A stretch of DNA of 64,000 bases from Bremerella alba (GTDB lineage: Bacteria > Planctomycetota > Planctomycetia > Pirellulales > Pirellulaceae), in the NCBI RefSeq assembly GCF_013618625.1, contig NZ_JABRWO010000004.1:372001-436000 (forward strand). Direction: 5' to 3'. The notes under the pieces were generated by a model that was not told the DNA's origin, did not search any database, and saw nothing but the letters and a program-made list of their open reading frames with translations. This document shows positions 27,747 through 36,803 of this stretch, piece after piece. A program made the position numbers and the translations under genes. How positions within the stretch are numbered: position 1 is the first letter of the stretch; every line of letters starts with the position of its first letter.

Positions 27747-28754
27747 CTAGAACGGATGAGCGATGCCATTAGCGATCACGGCATCGTCTTCGTCGACACC
27801 GGCAGCAACCTGGCCTTTGTCGTTGAGGAAGTAATGCTTCATCGAGCTTGGCAGATCTTCCAAACTGATGAATTCGACGTGACCATCATCGAACAGGATG
27901 TTGAAGCGTCCGTCCTCGTGGCCCTGTGGGGCGATTTGCCCATCTTGAACGATCACGGTATCCGAAGCGACCGGGTAGCTGGAGCGACCTTTCATCAGAG
28001 GAGCTTGCAACTCTCCATCGCGAAGGTTCCCAAGATTGTAGTTATAAACCGTTGCCAAGCCCTGCTGCAGTCTTTCGACGTCTGACTCAGGTGCATTCAA
28101 CAACTGCTCGACGGTTGGCAATTGCTGTGGCTGGGAGAGATTCTGCAACGATTCGGCACAGCGCACCACTTCTGGGTGTTTCAAGTAGCCGTCATTGAGA
28201 AGTCGAGGAGCAAAAGCCCCAGCGACCGATAGTGGTCCGGCCGAGGCCACGGCAGGGTAGCGTTTTTCTGCGTTGCCGGTAGCAAACTCTTGCAGAGCAA
28301 ACCCGACCTGGCGGAGATTGTTTTCACATTGAAGCCGCGTTGCGAGCATACGCGAGCTGGCCAACGCAGGGAAAAAGATTGCCACAGCGGCAACGCATGC
28401 TCCGATGGCTACCATCATATCCATCATGGTGAAGCTTGGATTACCACCGGCGATCGCTTCAAAAGGCTGCTTCTCCCGGAGAGTCGGCGCATTTTCGTGT
28501 TCGGGAATCGATGGATCGAGAATCTCGGCAAAAAGGCCAGGACTCTCCAAAAGCGCACATGTTCGTGTGGCAAGTCCGACCGGTGGGGCAGCCTCGTCGA
28601 GGCCATCGGACATCAGGTTCAGGTGGGTTCGAAGATGTTCAATTTCGTCTGCAGCGCGAGGGTCTTCAGCAATTTGCTGTTCAACCGAGGCGTGCTCGTT
28701 TTCATCGAGGGCTCCCATCAGGTAGCCCAACCAGTGCTCACGCGTCATCGTCAT
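27747..28754 (-). CDS. Putative anti-sigma factor fused to pseudopilin/DUF1559-like domain
   Basis: A 335-residue protein overlapping the end of an ECF sigma gene by 17 bases. Residues 1-50 (REHWLGYLMGALDENEHASV, then EQQIAEDP) match the helical N-terminus of RsiW/ChrR-like anti-sigma factors, though no His-Cys zinc site is seen. Near residue 107, FTMMDMMVAIGACVAAVAIF then FPALASSRMLATRLQCENNL strongly resembles a prepilin helix and the start of DUF1559. The rest carries RQVGFALQEFATGN and FDDGHVEFISLEDLPS, like the closing strand of DUF1559. The usual prepilin Glu5 is Asp, and the residue before Phe is Ser, so cleavage is doubtful. Anti-sigma role is inferred from position and N-terminus. 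Confidence 0.75.
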   Translation of the reverse strand: MTMTREHWLGYLMGALDENEHASVEQQIAEDPRAADEIEHLRTHLNLMSDGLDEAAPPVGLATRTCALLESPGLFAEILDPSIPEHENAPTLREKQPFEAIAGGNPSFTMMDMMVAIGACVAAVAIFFPALASSRMLATRLQCENNLRQVGFALQEFATGNAEKRYPAVASAGPLSVAGAFAPRLLNDGYLKHPEVVRCAESLQNLSQPQQLPTVEQLLNAPESDVERLQQGLATVYNYNLGNLRDGELQAPLMKGRSSYPVASDTVIVQDGQIAPQGHEDGRFNILFDDGHVEFISLEDLPSSMKHYFLNDKGQVAAGVDEDDAVIANGIAHPF

Positions 28755-29397
28755 CTGGGGTATAAACTTCGTTCCATGCTTCGGTTAACTTCTGCACTGC
28801 AGTGTGCAGACGGCTCTTCACCGTACCGACCGGAATTTCCAAGATGTCCGCAGCTTCGCGGTACTTCAAACCTTGGTAGTAGACCAGCACTACGGCGGTC
28901 TTTAACGATTCCGGCAGTTGCTGAACGGCATCGCGCATTACACGTTGACGTTCAAAATCGTCCATCTGTGCCATCGGACCTGGCTCGGCACTTACCAACA
29001 AATCGACCAGCGAACCGGTCTCTTGTTGTTCGGTACTCGTACCAGCGCGGTCTAAGCTAACCATCTTGTGGCGCTTTGTCTTGCGCTGAGCATCAATTGC
29101 CTGATTGGTGGCAATCGTATACAGCCAGGGGCGAAAACGACGTCCTTCCTCGAAGGTATCGCACTTCAGGTGCACTTGCAGGAAGGCAGCCTGAAACACA
29201 TCCTCCGCCATTTCGGGGTCACCCAAGTACCGCCGCAGATAGTTAAACAGTTCACGTTCATAACGTTGAACCAACTTCTGGAAGTACTCTCGATTCCCCG
29301 AATCTCGGTACGCCAACAGCAAATCCTCATCGGATTTGGGTTGAACGAGCGATGGTTCGGAATAACTCGACGTCATTTCAAGTGTGGCAGTTGTCAT
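28738..29397 (-). CDS. ECF-type RNA polymerase sigma factor (locus 3)
   Basis: A 219-residue RpoE-like sigma factor. Region 2 is LVQRYERELFNYLRRYLGDP with EMAEDVFQAAFLQ and FRPWLYTIATNQAIDAQRK; region 4 is LPESLKTAVVLVYYQGLKYR and EIPVGTVKSRLHTAVQKL. The ATG at 29397 is preferred over 29460 because the extra residues are not sigma-like. The 3' end overlaps the anti-sigma/pseudopilin fusion. Confidence 0.93.
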   Translation of the reverse strand: MTTATLEMTSSYSEPSLVQPKSDEDLLLAYRDSGNREYFQKLVQRYERELFNYLRRYLGDPEMAEDVFQAAFLQVHLKCDTFEEGRRFRPWLYTIATNQAIDAQRKTKRHKMVSLDRAGTSTEQQETGSLVDLLVSAEPGPMAQMDDFERQRVMRDAVQQLPESLKTAVVLVYYQGLKYREAADILEIPVGTVKSRLHTAVQKLTEAWNEVYTPDDDDA

Positions 29398-29635
29398 TTC
29401 TACGAAGATTCCCAGCAATGGTTCGAAATCCGTTTCCTGATGGGAGCAATCTTCATACAAACCTTTGAAAAGGCTTGTCGAAGATGCCGTCCGACCATCG
29501 CCGTGATCCGTATTCTAGCACGCTTGCACCAGGGAAAGTGGTTTACGTGTGGAGATGGTCGAGAATTGACAGCCCCATGACAGGCTCATAAACTCGATCT
29601 ACCCCTAAAGCAACGCCCGTGCCGAAAGAGAAAAA

Positions 29636-31414
29636 ATGGACGATAGAAAATACAAATGGGCCGTTGCTGGCGACGTTAACGCCTTCTTTGGCTTGATGTT
29701 AGACAACATCGCCGATCTTTTGCTGACGATCGGCTTGCTAGCGGCTGTCTTTAACTTTCCTACAACATTCGCCATTGGACACATGGTGCCAGGTACGGCG
29801 ATTGGGGTGTTGGTAGGCGACCTGATCTTCTTCTGGATGGCCTTGAATCTGGCGAAAAGGAGCGGCCGTAACGACGTAACTGCCATGCCTTTAGGGCTCG
29901 ACACGCCGAGCACCTTCGGAATGGTGTTTTTCGTTTTGGGACCGTCGTTTGCCCTGGGAGTCCAGGAATTACAACTGACAGCAGAAGAGGCTGCTATCCG
30001 TACGTGGCATATTGGCATTTGGTCCATTGTCTTGTCCGGAATTTTCAAATCCTTTTTCGCGTTCAGCTCAAGTTGGATACGCAAGGTGATTCCTCGTGCA
30101 GGTCTACTCGGATCGCTCGCGGCAATTGCCCTGGTGCTCATTAGCTTTCTGCCATTTATCGAAGCGCTGCACTTTCCGATTGTTGGCATGACCGCTCTGT
30201 CGATCGTATTGGTCACGCTCGTGGCACACATTCGCCTGCCATGGAAAATCCCCGGCGCGCTTGCGGCGCTCGTCGTTTCCGGTGCCGTCTATTACCTCAT
30301 GCATGGGTTGGGCCTCTTAGGAGTTACGCCGGAGCCGATGGACTTCCAACCTGCCGACGCGTTGCTTCCGATGGACTGGTTAGCCGTATTCCGCTTCGAA
30401 TGGCTGACGGTCGCGAAGTTTAATGAAGCAGCTCAGTACTTACCGATTGTCATCCCGTTTGCCTTGGCGACGGTGATTGGCGGAATCGATTGCGTGGAGA
30501 GCGCTGCCGCAGCGGGAGACGAATACGACACCAATCGCATCATCGGCGCCGAAGCCATCGCGACCCTGGTCGCTGGTCTCTGCGGGGGCGTGATCCAAAC
30601 GACACCTTATATCGGTCATCCGGCCTACAAAGCGATGGGAGGTCGGGCCGCATATACTTTGGCAACGGCTCTCTTCGTGGGTGGGGCAGGGGTGCTTGGC
30701 TATTTCGGGTTTCTGTACTGGGCGATTCCCAAGCCCACGGTCTTTCCGATCCTCGTTTTTATCGGGCTCGAGATCACCTCGCAAAGCTTTCAAGCAACAC
30801 CCAAGCGGCACTACCCTGCCGTTTCGATCGCTTGCATCCCGGCCTTGGCTGCATTGGTGCTAATCTTTGCGGGTGATTTGCAGGGAACCTATACGGGGCT
30901 TTCCTATCAAATGCAGGGTGAAGTCGCCGCGATGGTCGACGCAGGGCAAATCGATGCCGAAGCTGCGCAAAAGCTAAATGACCTAACGCTTCAGTTGCGT
31001 GAATACAGTCAGGGAAACATCCAAACACCACCGGACGAACAGGGGCATACTCACCCAGCTGGGATCGCCGTGAAGATGCAAACCCTACAAATGCTGGCCG
31101 GCGGTTTTATTCTGACGAGTATGCTATGGGCCACGATCCTGGCCTACATCATTGATCGTCGCCTGTACACGGCGGCGACTTTCGCGTTGGCTTGTGCTGC
31201 GTTTAGCCTGTTCGGCATGATTCACTCGCCTTTTCCAAGTGGTAAGCTGGTGCTAGGTTGGCATGTGCCAGACCTACCCAGTGCGGCCGCTGGACAAGGT
31301 CCGATCTACATGATGTGGGCCTACGTCTGCATGGCGGTCGTTTTGTCCGTGTGTGGCCTATGGCAACATGCATCCCCTCCGCGCGAATACCCCCAGCACG
31401 AAACAGAAAGCTAG
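29636..31414 (+). CDS. NCS2/AzgA-like permease
   Basis: A 592-residue membrane transporter with about 12 to 13 helices. The first part has GDVNAFFGLMLDNIADLLLT, MVPGTAIGVLVGDLIFFWMA and DVTAMPLGLDTPSTFGM, typical of NCS2 (AzgA-type) nucleobase permeases. GGIDCVESAAAAGDEYDTNR near the middle matches the conserved transmembrane segment 8 region. A soluble loop with HTHPAG is inserted before the last helices. Substrate may be a purine, or another anion in this broad superfamily. A methyltransferase gene begins 5 bases after its stop. Confidence 0.8.
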   Translation: MDDRKYKWAVAGDVNAFFGLMLDNIADLLLTIGLLAAVFNFPTTFAIGHMVPGTAIGVLVGDLIFFWMALNLAKRSGRNDVTAMPLGLDTPSTFGMVFFVLGPSFALGVQELQLTAEEAAIRTWHIGIWSIVLSGIFKSFFAFSSSWIRKVIPRAGLLGSLAAIALVLISFLPFIEALHFPIVGMTALSIVLVTLVAHIRLPWKIPGALAALVVSGAVYYLMHGLGLLGVTPEPMDFQPADALLPMDWLAVFRFEWLTVAKFNEAAQYLPIVIPFALATVIGGIDCVESAAAAGDEYDTNRIIGAEAIATLVAGLCGGVIQTTPYIGHPAYKAMGGRAAYTLATALFVGGAGVLGYFGFLYWAIPKPTVFPILVFIGLEITSQSFQATPKRHYPAVSIACIPALAALVLIFAGDLQGTYTGLSYQMQGEVAAMVDAGQIDAEAAQKLNDLTLQLREYSQGNIQTPPDEQGHTHPAGIAVKMQTLQMLAGGFILTSMLWATILAYIIDRRLYTAATFALACAAFSLFGMIHSPFPSGKLVLGWHVPDLPSAAAGQGPIYMMWAYVCMAVVLSVCGLWQHASPPREYPQHETES

Positions 31415-31418
31415 TTCA

Positions 31419-32102
31419 ATGCTCGAACGCATTCTTGAACCTGAAGTAATGGACACGCCGCAGGAAGCCATGCTCTATGACGACATGGACCATAACGCGG
31501 TCAACGAGGCGTTCGTCAATGATCTCATTTCATTTCTCGGAATCCATCCCGATATTGAAGCCGAGATGATCGACATTCTCGATGTCGGTACCGGCACTGC
31601 CCGCATTCCAATAATCCTGGCCGACCGCATCCCGCAGTGTCGCATCATGGGCGGCGACGCATCGATCGCCATGCTGGACGTAGCAAAGATCAACATCGAT
31701 ATTGCCGGCCTGCTAGATCGTGTTCAATTGGTTCGATTCGACGCGAAGCAGTGCGACTACGAAGACGGCTTCTTTACCGGCGTGATGTCCAATACCATCA
31801 TCCATCACATCCCTGAACCGCTTGCCGTGCTGCAGGAAAGCGTGCGTCTAGCGGCCCCAGGCGGCTGGCTCTTCTTCCGTGATCTTGTACGGCCCGAGAC
31901 GGACGAGCAGCTCCAACAACTCGTCGCAACCTATTGCGGCAACGAGCCGGAGCCCGCACAAAAACTATTTGGCGATTCGCTTCATGCGGCTCTTTCGCTA
32001 TCAGATATCCGCGAGATGGTGGCTTCGCTAGGATTCGGCTCGGAAACCGTCCAGCTTACCTCGGATCGACACTGGACGTGGGCAGCCCAAAAGCCGGAAT
32101 AA
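31419..32102 (+). CDS. Class I SAM-dependent methyltransferase
   Basis: A 227-residue protein with SAM motif I ILDVGTGTARIPIILA, acidic motif II near MGGDASIAML, FTGVMSNTIIHHIPEP (motif IV) and LAAPGGWLFFRDL (post-motif). It starts at the ATG at 31419, five bases after the permease stop, so the two likely form an operon. Methyl acceptor unknown. Confidence 0.85.
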   Translation: MLERILEPEVMDTPQEAMLYDDMDHNAVNEAFVNDLISFLGIHPDIEAEMIDILDVGTGTARIPIILADRIPQCRIMGGDASIAMLDVAKINIDIAGLLDRVQLVRFDAKQCDYEDGFFTGVMSNTIIHHIPEPLAVLQESVRLAAPGGWLFFRDLVRPETDEQLQQLVATYCGNEPEPAQKLFGDSLHAALSLSDIREMVASLGFGSETVQLTSDRHWTWAAQKPE

Positions 32103-32289
32103 TCTGCATATTCGGCAACTTATTCCCTAAGTCGTCAAAGCTTCTATCAATTCCATCACGAGAATTGTCCGTTCTCTTCCAACAGCAACTACGATCTAAC
32201 TCGTAGTGCGTGGTATTGCGGTTTAACGTGGTGATTTTCCAGCGGGAAGATCGCGAGAATCGCAATGCGTACCTTACTCTGGAAGAACC

Positions 32290-33495
32290 ATGGCAACCGA
32301 TTGCCCCTCGAGCGACCCCATTGCCTTTCCAGGTTCGCTCTCTCACGAAGCTCAACCACTCAGAGTCGAAGTCGTCACCGAGGTCGATTCTGGGTCGTCA
32401 CTTTTCGTGGAGTGGGAACGCCTGGCCGGACAACGTCTGTTTCTAGCCCCACGCTGGCTGCTCACTTGGTGGAAGCACTATCGCCGGCCTGGCAGTGATC
32501 TGCAGATTGTCACCGTGCGAGAAAATGCTGGTTGGCTGATTGGTCTGGCTCCGTGGTATCGCCGTCGAACCTGGTGGGGTGGTGACGAGATTCATCTGCT
32601 CGGCTCCGGAGAAGTCTGTAGCGATTACCTTTCCGTGCTGGCCAAGCCCAGCGAAGAAAACCAAGTCATCCACACGTTAGCCGATTTTATTCCGCAACAA
32701 TTTGCCGGAATCGATCGCTTTTTCTTCGAAGGTCTCGACGCGTCAGACGTGGTCATGCATCACCTAGCCAGTGCGATGCAAAACCGGCAATACGAAGTGA
32801 AGAGACTGCCGCTTCTAGATAGCTACCGACTCGCGCTTCCGGCGACATGGGAAGAGTGGGTTTCGCAGCTCTCTCGATCGCGCCGCCATCGGGTTCGCCA
32901 ACTATGGCGTAATCAGTTCGACACCGGCAAAGCCACCATTCATATCTCAGACGAAACGACCCTGGAACAAGGGTTCTCGATCCTCGTCGATCTCCATCAA
33001 AAACGCCGCAACCAGATGGGGCAGCCTGGCTGTTTCGCATCGAAGCGATTTCATGGTTTCCTCAAGGAGGCCGCGCACGAACACCTCGATTCGGGTCAGC
33101 TACGCCTACAATGGATTGAACTCGAAGGGCGACCGGTCGCTGTCGAATTAGATCTGGAAGAAGGAGATACCTGCCTGCACTATTGCAGCGGTATCGCGAT
33201 CGATTGCGAGTATGCCCGTCCAGGCTGGCTCGGCATCACTGCCGCGATCCGTCATGCCATCGATTCCGGAAAGACGACCTTTGATTTTCTTCGAGGGGAT
33301 GAAGATTACAAAAGCCACTGGCGCGGACAACCGGTTCCGATGGTAAATCTGGAATTCGTCCCCCCAAAAATCAGTGCCAGACTCCGTTCGCAAGTTCGTG
33401 AAGTGGTACGCATGGCCAAGCAGCAGGCCAAACGCATTCTGCGGAGGTCGTCAAAACCGTTACAAACCGAAGGCCATTCATCGGACGAAGGCTAA
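32290..33495 (+). CDS. CelD/FemAB-type GNAT acyltransferase 1
   Basis: A 401-residue protein of the BioF2-like/CelD GNAT group. Recognisable parts are VEWERLAGQRLFLAPRWLLT with WWKHYRRPG near the start, SRSRRHRVRQLWRNQF in the middle, and GITAAIRHAIDSGKTTFDF with LRGDEDYKSHW near the end. Such proteins act in cell-envelope polysaccharide or peptidoglycan modification, but the substrate is unknown. A paralog lies at 54169. No signal peptide. Confidence 0.8.
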   Translation: MATDCPSSDPIAFPGSLSHEAQPLRVEVVTEVDSGSSLFVEWERLAGQRLFLAPRWLLTWWKHYRRPGSDLQIVTVRENAGWLIGLAPWYRRRTWWGGDEIHLLGSGEVCSDYLSVLAKPSEENQVIHTLADFIPQQFAGIDRFFFEGLDASDVVMHHLASAMQNRQYEVKRLPLLDSYRLALPATWEEWVSQLSRSRRHRVRQLWRNQFDTGKATIHISDETTLEQGFSILVDLHQKRRNQMGQPGCFASKRFHGFLKEAAHEHLDSGQLRLQWIELEGRPVAVELDLEEGDTCLHYCSGIAIDCEYARPGWLGITAAIRHAIDSGKTTFDFLRGDEDYKSHWRGQPVPMVNLEFVPPKISARLRSQVREVVRMAKQQAKRILRRSSKPLQTEGHSSDEG

Positions 33496-33552
33496 ACACT
33501 CGATGAGAAGGTTAAGCTCGACAGCTAGCACTTTCGAATCGAGACATTTGCC

Positions 33553-33852
33553 ATGAGACAAAAGGCCTGGGCCATTCACTTCGTTTACGCCGGCATCTTC
33601 CTATTGCTGGCCGGTGGCCAAATGTACGCCGTTGAGTCGTTTCAACTGACGCCTTCTGCAACGAAGTTCCTGGCCCATAATGTCGGCCCTGGTCCAGAGA
33701 CACCCCGAGGTGCTCTTAATCACCTTATGGTCAACAGCGGAGCGGATGTTCGGGAAACGATCAGCCCACCAAGCTGGATTGCTTGGGCAGCACTTAGTGC
33801 CGGCACCGTAATGGCCGTGCATGGAGGACTGCTGATTGCTCGAAAGAAGTAA
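33553..33852 (+). CDS. Small two-helix membrane protein
   Basis: A 99-residue protein with an N-terminal membrane helix (AIHFVYAGIFLLLAGG) and a second at the C-terminus (WIAWAALSAGTVMAVHGGLLIA) followed by Arg-Lys-Lys. A polar loop of about 45 residues lies between them. No known domain. It sits 57 bases after the acyltransferase. Confidence 0.6.
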   Translation: MRQKAWAIHFVYAGIFLLLAGGQMYAVESFQLTPSATKFLAHNVGPGPETPRGALNHLMVNSGADVRETISPPSWIAWAALSAGTVMAVHGGLLIARKK

Positions 33853-33923
33853 ACGAGCACCGATCTTCTTCGTATACTTGAGGCTCTCATTGGAATGTGA
33901 CCTCGGCTAGGGAATGACTTACG

Positions 33924-34688
33924 ATGAAGCTTTCGCCGGAAGAACTTGCCCAGCAGCATACCGACGAAGCCATTGCGGCACGTATCGCTGGGCCATCGGT
34001 CGAGGAATTCGCCGGCGACTTTGTCCTAGGGGGCGTCGACGGAACGATCACCACGTTCGCGATTGTGGCAGGGGTAGCCGGTGCCAGTTACGGCGTCACA
34101 GTAGCCATCGTTCTAGGATTCGCTAACCTGCTGGCCGATGGTTTCAGCATGGCCGTCAGCAATTACCTGAAGGCCCGTAGCGATCAGATGCAATTGAAGA
34201 AGTATCGTCAGATCGAGAATATCCACATCAAGGAAGTTCCAGATCGCGAACGGGAAGAGATTCGGCAGATCTTTGCCGCCAAAGGTTTCGAAGGCGACCT
34301 CTTAGAACAAGTCGTACAAACGATCTGCGAGGACCGTCAGCGCTGGGTCGACACGATGCTGGTCGAAGAATGGGGCCTTCGCTTGCAACCTCCATCCCCC
34401 TGGAAATCTGGTCTGGTGACCTTTGCTGGGTTTGTGCTTTGCGGCTCGATCCCACTGGCTCCGTTGCCGCTGATTCATTTCGGACTGGATGCCGCGACAA
34501 TCTTTCTTTCCAGCGCTATTCTTACTGTCATCGCGTTCGCGCTGATTGGTGTCTTCCGTGCTCGCGTCCTACAAGCGGGTCCATTGGCTTCTGTCATCGA
34601 GACGGTCGCCACCGGTGGGGTCGCCGCAGCGATTGCTTACGGGGTCGGAATTTTACTAGATCAACTGGCCGGCTCCCCTGCAATGTAG
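33924..34688 (+). CDS. VIT1/CCC1-family metal transporter
   Basis: A 254-residue integral membrane protein of the vacuolar iron/manganese transporter family. The hallmark FVLGGVDGTITTFAIVAGVA and LGFANLLADGFSMAVSNYL segments form the first helices. A cytoplasmic acidic/basic helical loop (REREEIRQIFAAKGF) follows, the region that binds metal in the family, then three more helices. In bacteria such proteins export or store divalent iron or manganese. Confidence 0.88.
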   Translation: MKLSPEELAQQHTDEAIAARIAGPSVEEFAGDFVLGGVDGTITTFAIVAGVAGASYGVTVAIVLGFANLLADGFSMAVSNYLKARSDQMQLKKYRQIENIHIKEVPDREREEIRQIFAAKGFEGDLLEQVVQTICEDRQRWVDTMLVEEWGLRLQPPSPWKSGLVTFAGFVLCGSIPLAPLPLIHFGLDAATIFLSSAILTVIAFALIGVFRARVLQAGPLASVIETVATGGVAAAIAYGVGILLDQLAGSPAM

Positions 34689-35008
34689 CGACAGACCAGT
34701 GACTTAAAAGTGTCGCAATTATCGAGAACCGCAGCAGGATCTGTTTGCCAAGTACTCGCCCAGTCGCGAAAATAGAACATCGATAGAAATGCTTCGCAAA
34801 CGAGCGGCGGCCTGCCCCCATGCCTCTATCGCGTCGACGTCCATAGCCGCTGACATCGTTCCGCTGCATCTACATTTCCGACGAATTTCTGCCTGATTAA
34901 CCCCGTTTCTTGCAAACAAGAACCTTGTGAAATTCGTAACAAACAATAGAGAGCAAGGGGTTCGACCGTTACCCGAAATCACTTGCCCCATGGAGAAGGA
35001 GTCGAGCC
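34689..35008. other. Intergenic region, no clear gene
   Basis: About 320 bases before the stress-protein cluster. A 90-codon minus frame (34719-34991) ends in LANRSCCGSR but has no convincing start. AAGGAG lies just before the next gene. Confidence 0.45.
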
Positions 35009-35443
35009 ATGAACTTCAAACGTATTCTCTTTCCGACCGATTTTTCTCACTGTGGTGATGCTGCGTTGCACTTGGCGACGGCATTAGCACGCGATAGCGG
35101 TGGCACGATTGTTGTCGCCCATGTCGAAGAGCCGCCCACCGTCTACGGTACCGGCGAAATGTACTACGGCATGTTAGACCCGTCTCCCGACGATCTGAAG
35201 AAGATGCTGCACGAGATCAAACCCAGCGATCCGGAAGTTCCCGTCGAGTACCGACTCGTTACCGGCGACCCTTCCTCGGCTGTCGTGCGACTGGCAGAGG
35301 AAGAAAACATCGACCTGATTGTTTTAGGCACCCATGGCCGCACCGGCCTGTTGCATATGCTGATTGGTAGTACCGCCGAGTCGATCGTGCGGCACGCCAA
35401 GTGTCCTGTCTTGACGTTTAAACAACCGTCCGAGACAAGTTAA
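35009..35443 (+). CDS. Universal stress protein 1
   Basis: A 144-residue single UspA domain. The start RILFPTDFSHCGDAAL and the ATP-binding pattern GTHGRTGLLHMLIGST (Gly-x2-Gly-x9-Gly-Ser) are complete, so it is likely an ATP-binding type. AAGGAG precedes the ATG by 9 bases. It leads a run of three stress-type genes. Confidence 0.92.
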   Translation: MNFKRILFPTDFSHCGDAALHLATALARDSGGTIVVAHVEEPPTVYGTGEMYYGMLDPSPDDLKKMLHEIKPSDPEVPVEYRLVTGDPSSAVVRLAEEENIDLIVLGTHGRTGLLHMLIGSTAESIVRHAKCPVLTFKQPSETS

Positions 35444-35497
35444 CCCCCATTATGTTCGATGCCTTACTTTAAGCCCCGAAAGGGAAGGAGGTGTGCG

Positions 35498-35944
35498 ATG
35501 TCCAGTGATAGCTACCTAACCGGAGGGAATCAGCCCTTCTACCTGCACTTTACGTTCGAGCACGAAGGGCTCGATTGTGCTACCCACGATCTTCAACGAA
35601 GTCTTCGAGATTCCCAGAAGCCTATCTCGAAAGCGGAACTTTCAAAGCGTCTGACGCAGTTTCGTGACCTGATGGCGAAACATTTTCACGAAGAGGAAGA
35701 AGGTTGTTTCGACGAGATCTGTGCTCAGCATCCGCACATGTGTCCGGCAACGCGGCAGATGGAACTTTCTCATCGGCTGCTGCTAACACAATTGGATAAG
35801 CTTTCCCGTGATCTTGAATCTCACTCGCTTACCGACGAGTGGAAAGATCAGTTTGATGCGTTTGCTGCAGACCTTAACAAGCACAAGAAGGAAGAACTCG
35901 CCTTTGTTCGTCGAGGACTACAGCTTGCGGAAGAAGATGCTTGA
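35498..35944 (+). CDS. Hemerythrin-like (HHE) protein
   Basis: A 148-residue helical protein with a consensus GGAAGGAGG ribosome site 7 bases before its ATG; a longer frame to 35459 is rejected on that basis. Possible di-iron ligands are His22/His30, His62/His64 with Glu65-Glu68 in KHFHEEEE, His92 in ELSHRLL and His129 in HKKEE. HHE proteins bind oxygen, nitric oxide or iron. It is placed between two universal stress protein genes. Confidence 0.78.
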   Translation: MSSDSYLTGGNQPFYLHFTFEHEGLDCATHDLQRSLRDSQKPISKAELSKRLTQFRDLMAKHFHEEEEGCFDEICAQHPHMCPATRQMELSHRLLLTQLDKLSRDLESHSLTDEWKDQFDAFAADLNKHKKEELAFVRRGLQLAEEDA

Positions 35945-36032
35945 CTGTTACGTGACCGTGCAGTTCGCTACCATGAGTTGAACGCTAAGACGAAAAGCAA
36001 CTTTTGTGCACAACGAGTAAGGGAAACTGCCC

Positions 36033-36470
36033 GTGACTTGGATTTCAAAAGCTCCGATCGTAGTACCATTCGACTTCTCTGCCGATTCCAAGGATGCGGT
36101 CGACATGGCAGTTTCCCTGCTGGACTCAAGCGATGGCGTTCACTTGATTCACGTACTCGGAGAGCTTTCACCGGCCGACCCGGGCGAAGTATGGGATACC
36201 GTGGACGAAAACACTCGGACTCATCACGCTACCCAGGCAATCCGTAAAGCATTTTCCGAAGAGAAGTACAAAGATTTAAAAATCGTCATCGCATTCGGCG
36301 ACCCAGGCGAAAAGATTTGCCATTACGCCGAGCAAGTCGAAGCCAACTCGATCTTGATTCCATCTCACGGACGCTCGTCGATCATGCGCGTCTTGGTTGG
36401 TAGTGTCGCTGATCGAGTGGTTCGATTGGCCCACTGCCCCGTGATCGTCTTAAAGAAGCCTCGCAAGTAA
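36033..36470 (+). CDS. Universal stress protein 2
   Basis: A 145-residue UspA domain from a GTG start. It has PIVVPFDFSADSKDAVDMA at the start and IPSHGRSSIMRVLVGSVADR near the end. The first Gly of the usual ATP motif is Pro, so nucleotide binding may be altered. It follows the hemerythrin-like gene by 88 bases. Confidence 0.88.
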   Translation: MTWISKAPIVVPFDFSADSKDAVDMAVSLLDSSDGVHLIHVLGELSPADPGEVWDTVDENTRTHHATQAIRKAFSEEKYKDLKIVIAFGDPGEKICHYAEQVEANSILIPSHGRSSIMRVLVGSVADRVVRLAHCPVIVLKKPRK

Positions 36471-36803
36471 TGCCTGAGATGGGGGAACCGAGGCGAGCGG
36501 TCGCCTCCTGAGACCTCCTTCTTAGCTCACCGGCGATTGGACACCGTGCAGAGGGTCCGTGCTGAGACAGCTTGTTGTCATATTGACAGCATATCGGCGA
36601 CTGGCACACATTTCTTACCCAGGCCAACTTTCTTTCCTTGGCCTTAAATCCCTAACTGTCCATTACTTACGACTTCTCCTGGGATTTCTTTTCCGGTTTT
36701 GGCATCCGCGCTGCCTTTAGTACTAGCGTTGCCATCAAGTCATCGATGGCAGCGGGACAACTCACAACGAGCTTTTAGATTCAAGCAAATCGGGGAAACG
36801 AAT
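36471..36803. other. Intergenic region with a small hairpin
   Basis: About 330 bases. GAGGCGA/TCGCCTC at 36490-36507 forms a 7-bp stem with a four-base loop shortly after the stress gene; it lacks a T run, so termination is doubtful. Nothing else seen. Confidence 0.45.

Noticed and set aside
34930-34990. A GGTTCGA sequence suggesting a tRNA T-arm
   Set aside because: No cloverleaf could be built around it; no tRNA was found in the window.
34719-34991. A possible 90-residue minus-strand gene ending LANRSCCGSR
   Set aside because: No ribosome site and no recognised similarity; kept as a weak possibility only.
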